A DNA stretch of 64,000 nt from Ichthyophis bannanicus. Its lineage: Eukaryota; Chordata; Amphibia; Gymnophiona; Ichthyophiidae. The stretch lies in NCBI GenBank assembly GCA_033557465.1, contig CM066031.1, positions 1,226,771,312 to 1,226,835,311 of the forward strand, read 5' to 3'. Under the pieces are notes generated by a model, which did no database searches, was not told where the DNA came from, and saw nothing but the letters and a program-made list of their open reading frames with translations. Of the stretch, positions 55,720 to 64,000 are shown piece after piece; positions within the stretch are counted from its first letter, which is position 1, and each line of letters opens with the position of its first letter. The position numbers and the translations under genes are program-made.

Positions 55720-57697
55720 TATACAATATCTTAATAGGTTTAAAGATATTTATCTTAGCAGCTCTAAGGAAGTTATGAAGAATCCAAACCAGACATCAAC
55801 TTTCACTGTTAGTATGCCCGAACAGATCACACCTTGTTAGTTTCACAATACTGCAGCTGCTCATCCTCTATATATCCTCGACAACCAAAATTGATCATAA
55901 AATAGCCATGGTTATAAAATATCGTTTTACACGATCATTAATTCAATCGCCATCAAAATGCAAAATTCCACTCATATCATTTAAACTAGCGCAATAAACT
56001 TTAATATAACTTGCTCATATTGATCATCCTCCGAAATATAGAATGTCATTAAAAGATTCACTTATGTTTTTTCAACAATCTCCAGCATCAGCTTCACAAG
56101 TTAAAACCTTCTCTCCACTGACAGTGCCATTTTAAAAGGGTATTTCCCACATCTACGACTGATCGCGCTTCTCACTCTACTTTGCCAGCAACAGCTGTCC
56201 TGATCTCATAACATCATAGCCTCTAAAAGACCAGTTTTGAGGTTCTTTCTAAATGTTATTGCCCTGTAACGTGCATGGTGGGCCAAAGAACTTGCATTAT
56301 TGCCATAGCATATGTTAGTAACAACCCCCCTTAATTTGAACTGGGGTCTAAAAGACATTGACAACAAGAAAAGCATGGTATGGCCTCATCTGTTCCATGA
56401 GTCTGATATAGCTGCTGAGCTTATGGCTTATAGTTTATTAAAGGTTTGATATCATATGCTATGTTTATGATACCTGTGTGACATTTTGAGGACTTCCAAG
56501 TCCCTGCTTTGCCTTAAGTCCCCCTTTCCAAGCTGCCTAGCTCATAGGCAAGTCTTCACGATCGGGTCGTCCACTCCCTACATGCCTTAAGGACCTCCTA
56601 CCTTAGGCTGGGAGCACATCAATCCCTAGAGTAGATGAAGGGTCAAGAGCTCTAAAATTAAAAGGTCAAATTTTGGGGCAGTGTGGACCCCTTTTTTTGA
56701 ATATATGAACTTGCGGAAAGGGCTGAACTTAAATACCTAACATTTTTCCAGTAGTGACTAAATATTTTTTGTTTCTTCCTGTTTCTAGAGCTCCTCCGCC
56801 TTTCAGCTGTGGTCTCCACCTGCAGAGGCGAGGATTAGGGTTGCCTGTTCCTTTTTTGTTTTGGTTTTGATCTGTCATTCATTCTTTTTTATTTTCATTT
56901 GCTTGCTTCAGTGAGGCACCGCCCTGGCTGGTTCCTGAAGTCATTTTCTTTTTTTCAGTATATTTCTCTGGAATGGGTCACTCATCTTTTTTTTTCTTTG
57001 TTTCCTCTGAGCTTTTTCAGATAGAAGGCTGAGGATCTACCTTCTTTTTGATGTTTGCCCAGCTCTCGGTTGCACTTTGGGAACATAAGATTGTTAATGA
57101 ATGGCTGTTGTGTTGTTGCTGTGCTGATTTTTTGTACTTTCAATAAGTTTCGTAACAAAAAAATAATAGGGTTAAATAAATGTGGGGAAGCTACTATGCA
57201 GCTTTTATCCATCAAGAAGATGTCAAGCGCAAGCAGATTGTCTACCTGACAGAAGGGGAAGAGATAAACTGATTGCCGGTTTTAACAACTACAATAAACA
57301 CAATAATTCCAGGAGGGAGACAGGGCAGAGAAGATAGCCAGCTGCACTATCCCCGCCCTCTCTAAGTGCAGCTAAGACAACATAGAGAAGGGTTGTAATT
57401 AAAAAATGGCAACATGGCACCCTGAAGCAAAGAGGAGAACAGGCATCTCAGCACTTCCTGATTTCTGAGTCGTGGGAGGCCTCCATGGCAGACATTTTCT
57501 TTTGCTTCCTTCTTCAAATCTATAGATTTGAGACGAGCCCTCCTGTACAAAAGTCAGCATGATGGAACTTTTACAGGAAATAGGTCTATACTTGGGGAAC
57601 TGAGCTAGTTTCTACTTCGCTTACATGTCAGAACCCTATTAATGAAAATTTTTTGGTATGCTTTTGGTCTTGAGTTTGATTTTTTTGTGTCCTGCAG
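55720..57697. other. Intron 6 end, nothing recognised
   Basis: A/T-rich sequence with T runs (56975-56995). No repeats or gene recognised. A pyrimidine-rich tract precedes the exon at 57698. Confidence 0.4.
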
Positions 57698-57761
57698 AAT
57701 ATGTGCACGGTGGAAGCAGAGATGGAAAATCTTCTGGGGGAATTCTACATTAAGATGAAAG
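57698..57761 (+). CDS. RIPOR2: RIPOR2 exon 7 of the window (residues 189-209)
   Basis: The acceptor is TTTGTGTCCTGCAG (to 57697) and the donor GTAACA (from 57762). The exon's 64 bases encode NMCTVEAEMENLLGEFYIKM and K, and leave one base (G) of the next codon, expected to be the Gly of KMKG. LLGEF-IKMKG closes the coiled-coil part before the C2-like region of the family, which lies outside the window. No matching next exon is seen in the 6.2 kb that follow. Confidence 0.92.
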
Positions 57762-58115
57762 GTAACATCTTTGTTTTATTTAAACACAAACAGATAACAA
57801 AAACACTGCTTCTCAAAATCCCTTGAGGCGGATCCAAAAACTTATAGTCTATATGTCACTTATTCATTTACTGGACAGTGATGGCTCAACAGATACGAGA
57901 AAACAATTAGAGTTTAAAGTCCCTTCACTTGAGGAATATTTTACCATAATAGATTAATTAAACTATTCAAAATAAAATAAAAAGTTGAGATACAGCTAAA
58001 ATAGCTTTCTGTTTTAATTACATTAGTTATTTTTATTGTTTTAGATTTGGTTTTATTGTTTATTATTTTATGAATGTCCCTATTGTACTCTCCCTTAAGC
58101 TTTCGTAAGTACCTA

Positions 58116-59789
<1,674 letters not shown>

Positions 59790-59808
59790 TATTATTTATT
59801 TAACCAGC

Positions 59809-60088
59809 TGGAGTGGAGGAGTGGCCTAGTGGTTGGGGCAAGATACTTCAGGCTGGAAGGTCAGGGGTTCAAATCCCACTAGAGGACAGCAACCTTGGGC
59901 CAGAAGGACTGGGGTTTCTAGTCCCACAGGTGCTCCTTGTAGTCTTGGGCAAGCCACTTAACCCTCCATAGCCCATGTTCCCTGTAAAATAGTTATCTCC
60001 AAGCTATAATGCCCTGTTCAATGTAAACTGCACTGATGTAGAATAGCACCATATATAAGAGAATGTAAAAAAATAAATAAACTGTCAA
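59809..60088 (+). repeat. tRNA-derived SINE with L2-type tail, copy 5
   Basis: Head GTGGAGGAGTGGCCTAGTGG, B-box GGGGTTCAAATCCCACTAG, body CTTGGGCAAGCCACTTAACC, tail AAACTGCACTGATGTAGAAT then AGCACCATATATAAGAGAAT and AAAAAAATAAATAAA. It lies 20 bases right of the Tc1 copy. Confidence 0.92.
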
Positions 60089-60351
60089 TACATGAAATGA
60101 AATGAAATTATTAACTCAATTTGTATAACATGCTACCAGACGCTTGCTCAAACTTATACAATCAATTTTCCAAATTTAGCATCTAGTCCTTAATCTGTTC
60201 TTCAGTTCTTTGGAGTCATATTCAAAATATTTGTGTAGCTAACTTCAGGACTTACACTAATTTTGCTTGGCAACCTTGTTGGCTAAGCAAAAACTATTTG
60301 GTTAAAATATGAAGTCAAGAAAGACCTGAGAGGGGTACAGTTAAAGTACCT

Positions 60352-60480
60352 GAGCAGTACGGATATTCAGCGCTGTCTGGTTCAACTTAACTGGATAATC
60401 TGGGCTACACAAAAAGGAGGCATAAAGTTATTTGCCTAGGTTGGACAACTTTATCTGACTATCAGGACACTGAATATTGG
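60352..60480. mobile_element. Short GATATTC-family fragment
   Basis: ACGGATATTCAGCGCTGTCT at the left and GACACTGAATATTGGCTTC at the right form a weak inverted repeat resembling the MITE ends at 16168 and 26901. Confidence 0.4.
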
Positions 60481-60485
60481 CTTCT

Positions 60486-60519
60486 CTCGCCTTTTATTTA
60501 TTTATTTATTTAACCGGTT
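60486..60519 (-). mobile_element. L2-type LINE 3' tail, left piece (split by hAT)
   Basis: TTTTATTTATTTATTTATTT then AACCGGTTTTATATAC is an L2-type 3' tail. Its continuation is on the other side of the hAT element, at 63696 (CACCTTTTCCTGGTTTACAG). Confidence 0.78.
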
Positions 60520-60527
60520 TTATATAC

Positions 60528-63500
60528 CAGACATGTCCAACAGGTAGATCGCGATCTACCTGTAGATCGTGGAGGGGTCAGAGGTAGATCACCAGCCCAC
60601 TTGGCTCCATCTCTCCAGCAGCTCGCCCCGTCGCTAGGAGAGAGCTCGTGCTGGCAGGTCATCTGCCGAGGGATTGCCGCCGCTGCTGATCCTTTGCCTG
60701 TCTTTTTTTCCTGCCTGCGGGAATCTTGCCTGTGGGTATATAGGGGGCGCTTGTTGTTTTCGTGCCAACAGTTTGTGGGTACCCCAGGGGGCCACCGCCC
60801 GCACCCCGCGATGAGATGCCACAGGCCCGGCATCATACCTGGTTTCCTGCCTCTCAGAATCACCCATTCCTGCCCCGCCCCAACACCCCTTATCCATTCG
60901 CCCGGGCTTTACCTGAATACACTTACCATATTAGTTGTGTCGTGTGCTGGTCATTGGTCGCTTTATAGTTCGCTTTCATTAAACGTTTTCGGGCAGACAC
61001 AACAAAGTGTCAAGAATTTGGTGATTTTGGCGGGCTTTTCCAATTTTGTTCTAACTAGCCTATGCCTTGCCTTCGAATTGGTTCAAACCACTGTGACTTT
61101 TGCTTGCCTCTGCAATTTTATTTTGCCTAGCCTTTGCGTTGATTCTACACTGTGTGCAGAATTTATTAAATCGCGTGTGGTGGTATTTGAACATGTTTGG
61201 CGGCATTTGATTTTATCTGGTTTGCTGGACAGGTGTTTGAGTTTTTTTGATGATTGTTTGGTGGTATTTGATTATTGGTGTCAGTATGATGAATTCTTAT
61301 TTTTACTTTTAGAATTGTATGTGTGGTTTTGGCATCTCCAGTCCTTGTATTGCACATCATCCAGAGGTCTTCAGTTCCTGTTGATCTTTAATACTTTGGG
61401 ACAGTGACAGTTTTGGACCAGATTCAGCCAGTGTTTATACTAACTTAGCAGATTTGGCCTTCTTACATCCAGCCACCCCAGTATAACGAAGATGAGTGTT
61501 CCAAAGAAAAGCAAAACCTACCACTTTCATGATGAATGGGAAATTGACTACTTCTTCATCATGCTGAAAGACAAATGTTGTTGTCTAATTTGTAACGCCC
61601 CAGTATCCCTGCCCAAAAAGGGTAATCTGTAATGTCATTATAAGGCTCTGCATAGCAATAAGTTTGATGCTAATTTTCCACCCAAAAGTGAAATTCGTAA
61701 ACTGAAGCTCAAAGAACTTAAATCGAAATTGGCTACTCAGCAACAGTTGATGGCGAAACAAAGGTCGCATTTGGTCAATGCAACCATAGCATCCTTCAAG
61801 GTCAGCAACCTGATCACAAAGAAATGCAAACCTTTCACTGAAGGGGAATTTGTAAAAGATTGTTTTCTTGAAGCAGCTGACAATCTTTTTGAAGGATTTA
61901 AAAATAAGAAAGAGATCATAGCTGCTATTCAAGATGTACAATTGTCAAGAAACACCATCGTGCGGTGAATAGAAAAGATGTGTGGAGACACAACTGAACA
62001 ATTGTTGGAGGATGTTTCAAATTGTGTTGCTTTCGCACTCCAACTGGATGAATCTACAGACATAAGAGACATAGCCCAGTTACTAGTCTTTATCCAGATG
62101 GTTTTTGAAGACTTCAGTGTTAAAGAAGAACTACTTGGAATGATTTCTTTAAAAGAGAGAACTACCGATCAGGAAATATTCAGTTCTTTCCATTCTTTTG
62201 TGACAAAGTGTAATCTTCCATTGCATAGACTTGTTTCCATCACTACTGATGGAGCAAGAGCAATGACAGGTGAGGTTAACGGTTTCATAGCCCTCTGTAG
62301 ACAGCATGACGACTTCCCAGATTTCCTTTCTTACCACTGCATCATTCACCAGCAAGTTTTGGCAAGTAAGAGACTCAATACAAAGACTGTCATGGACATC
62401 ACTTTCAAAATTGTAAATTCAGTTTGTGGAAGATCACTTCAAAGATGGCTTTTCAATCTTACTCTTGATGAAGGGGCAGCGGAAATCATTTTGCACACAG
62501 ATGTAAGGTGGCTAAGTAGGCACAAATTTCTGCAAAGATTTCGTGATTTGCTGAATGAAATAAGAAGTTTTTTGAAGGAGAGGGTAGATGACCAAGCAGA
62601 GTTGGAAGATGAGGAGTGGTTATGTGATCTGGCATTTCTAGCTGACATTACAGGCAAACTAAGTGATATGAACCTTGAACTACAAGGTAAAAATAAATGC
62701 ATTGGTGAGATGATGAGTACAGTTTCATCCTATAAGAGCAAATTTGAGCTAATGATGACTGACCTTGCAAACAACACTTTTGATCATTTTCCTAATACGC
62801 AGGACCATCTGGGACATTATCCAAATTTATCCAGGAATTTGAAAATAGATTCAGTGACTTCCAAAAAATTGGAACAGTTGTGGAGAACTTGTCATACCCA
62901 TTCAAAGTAGATGTGGACATTAAAGAAACTGCAGCTGCTATCAGTAAAAATTACTCATTGAACAAGCCATCTCTTGAAAACGAAATATTAACCCTTAAAA
63001 ATGACATTTTTCTCAAGACCCGTGCTGAGCAAGAATTGTTTTGGAAGCTAGTGCCTAGAGATAAATTTCCCAACTTGAGAAGATACAGTGAAGCTTTACA
63101 CTCCTGTTTCGGTTCAACTTATTTGTGTGAATCTGTGTTTTCCCATCTGAAAATGACAAAGAGTACACAACATTCCAACATGACAGATGAACATCTCCAG
63201 GATTCCCTGAGACTGGCCCTCACGCAATATTCACCCAACTTCAAAAAGCTGGTGGATGAAATGCAGGCACAGACGTCTCACTAATGAGCAAGAGCGAAAT
63301 ATTAAAGATTGTGCAAGAGCAGCCTGGATCAATACTCGACCTAAATTTAACACAAATTACTCAAGAAAAGTTAAAGAAAGTTATTAAGACAGTTAAAGTT
63401 ATTACTCAATAAAACTTTGAGAAAAAAATGTACTTTCCATTTCCCCTCGCAGTTCTTACTGGATCTTCGTCTCTCTGTTTTGTTTTTGCTTAATTTGCCT

Positions 63501-63687
63501 AACAGCTGATCACATCCAAGTAAATAACAAAAGGTTCATTAAAAATGGGGTGGGGGGAATCCTCCAACTTTATTGGGTTAAAATTTAATTTGAAACTAAT
63601 TTGAAACTTAATTTTCATGGTAGTAGATCACTGGCACTTTTGGCTGGAAAATGTAGATCATGACCTGTTCGAAGTTGGACATGCCTG
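60528..63687 (+). mobile_element. Complete hAT (Charlie/ZBED-like) DNA transposon with 8-bp target duplication
   Basis: The left end is CAGACATGTCCAACAGG; the reverse complement of the right end is CAGGCATGTCCAAC, a 13/14-base match. TTATATAC flanks both sides exactly (60520-60527 and 63688-63695). The element is about 3.16 kb and carries one transposase frame (61492-63284), now broken. GGTAGATCGCGATCTACC at 60542-60559 is a perfect palindrome just inside the left end, a possible transposase site. The region 60601-61407 is open on the plus strand, but I see no domain in it. Confidence 0.94.
61492..63284 (+). pseudogene. hAT transposase with BED finger, inactivated
   Basis: The start MSVPKKSKTYHFHDEWEIDY leads into a BED-type zinc finger: CLIC (Cys pair), then CHYKALH (the two His). 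After this come a linker helix (KLATQQQLMAKQRSHLVNAT) and the hAT catalytic core, with LQLDESTDIRDIAQLLVFIQ (first Asp near 62046), SITTDGARAMTG and HCIIHQQVLASKRL. TDVRWLSRHKFLQRFRDLL follows, and then the C-terminal dimerisation block SVFSHLKMTKSTQHSNMTDE HLQDSLRLAL. Three lesions: TAA at 61630-61632 inside the finger, TGA at 61966-61968, and a frameshift between about 62805 and 62850. It resembles domesticated GTF2IRD2/ZBED-type proteins, but the stops argue against use by the host. Confidence 0.93.
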
Positions 63688-63695
63688 TTATATAC

Positions 63696-64000
63696 CACCT
63701 TTTCCTGGTTTACAGAGAACTACGTTATGTACATATAGGAAGGTCAGGACAGGAGGGGAGGTGATGGGGGGATTATGTGCATCTATAAACTATTTACAGT
63801 TGAGTCACTTGAGTCAATTTTGGGCTATGTGAGATCAGGCCCATAGCCAGGTCTATGGGCACTGGGAGGGTCCGTAGTATTCTGTGAACAGTATGGTCTT
63901 GAGCATCCTTCAGAAGTCCTTCGTATCGCTTGTGGCAACATCGGGCAGAGAGTTCCATAGCTCGGGTACGTAGAGTGATGGTGCTCTTCTGGACATAGTC
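63696..64000 (-). pseudogene. L2-type LINE 3' part, right piece
   Basis: Continues the tail interrupted by the hAT. At 63870-64000 the minus strand encodes RRAPSLYVPELWNSLPDVAT then a frame with KTILFTEYYG, the C-terminal end of an L2 reverse transcriptase. The element runs out of the window. Confidence 0.85.

Larger units (their letters stand above)
14546..57761 (+). other. RIPOR2: RIPOR2 gene, 5' coding part (seven exons, six complete introns)
   Basis: Seven exons joined in phase give 209 codons plus one base, and the gene runs on past the right edge. The protein is the N-terminal FAM65/PL48 region: a Ser-rich start with an [10 protein letters not shown] motif, a basic [17 protein letters not shown] stretch, then a long helical, coiled-coil part ending in LLGEFYIKMKG. 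From family knowledge, RIPOR2 binds and restrains RhoA, acts in cell polarity, myoblast and leukocyte behaviour, and is needed at the base of hair-cell stereocilia. The paralogues RIPOR1 and RIPOR3 share the fold; the [17 protein letters not shown] and [12 protein letters not shown] segments fit RIPOR2 best. Introns are about 9.0, 4.7, 6.8, 4.2, 10.3 and 7.5 kb. All acceptors are AG; donors are GT except the first, which is GC. No promoter is visible; an acceptor precedes the first exon, so transcription starts further left. Confidence 0.88.

Noticed and set aside
14546..57761. RIPOR1 or RIPOR3 as the identity of the gene
   Set aside because: The [17 protein letters not shown] and [10 protein letters not shown] segments and the [12 protein letters not shown] block fit RIPOR2 better, as far as memory of the family allows; an alignment would settle it.
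60601..61407. 268-codon ORF as a host gene
   Set aside because: It lies wholly inside a hAT transposon leader and has no recognised domain.
61978..62910. Domesticated host gene of ZBED or GTF2IRD2 type
   Set aside because: The full frame has two stops and a frameshift, and exact target duplications show it is a plain transposon copy.

Overview
This is a stretch of a vertebrate genome. It holds the 5' coding part of one protein gene on the + strand, spread over very long introns that are filled with transposable elements. Seven exons (14546-57761) spell the N-terminus of RIPOR2 (FAM65B), a RhoA-binding and RhoA-inhibiting protein. Every junction is in phase and every acceptor is AG. All donors in the window are GT except the first, which is GC. 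The gene continues beyond the right edge, and the acceptor in front of the first exon implies at least one exon further left. No other host gene is recognised.

The mobile elements are CR1 and L2 LINEs, Penelope-like elements with GIY-YIG remnants, RTE-type tails, Tc1 and hAT transposons, many short inverted-repeat elements (MITEs) and several tRNA-derived SINEs. This mix, with large introns, fits an amphibian; a caecilian is my guess, and the sequence does not prove it. Birds and mammals do not carry this combination.

Layout. 1-14545 is upstream of the first visible exon: a CpG-rich simple repeat, a Penelope-like reverse transcriptase fragment, a Tc1 copy, a CR1 copy, SINEs and a 203-bp hAT MITE. 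Intron 1 (14673-23690) holds 3-bp-duplication MITEs, two inverted Penelope-like C-terminal fragments and a nested foldback element. Introns 2 and 3 (23847-35495) hold a CR1 3' end, MITEs and the best preserved CR1, which is split by an L2 tail inside its FADD catalytic motif. Intron 4 (35520-39733) holds an L2 and a SINE. Intron 5 (39788-50049) holds a 1.24-kb foldback hAT-type element and a 30-bp minisatellite of about 40 units. Intron 6 (50200-57697) holds a near full-length L2. After exon 7 come a second Tc1 copy, a SINE and a complete, inactivated hAT transposon (60528-63687) with an exact 8-bp target duplication.

The elements are linked. The common SINE shares its 3' tail with the L2 LINEs, and a second SINE family ends in an RTE-like tail, so both look mobilised by LINEs present here. 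Four MITEs share a 3-bp TAN target duplication. Three hAT-type MITEs share a core with octamer motifs. Two elements of very different size share the same 13-bp terminal repeat. No new defence or metabolic system was found; the unusual content is in the gene's splicing and in mobile-element structure.
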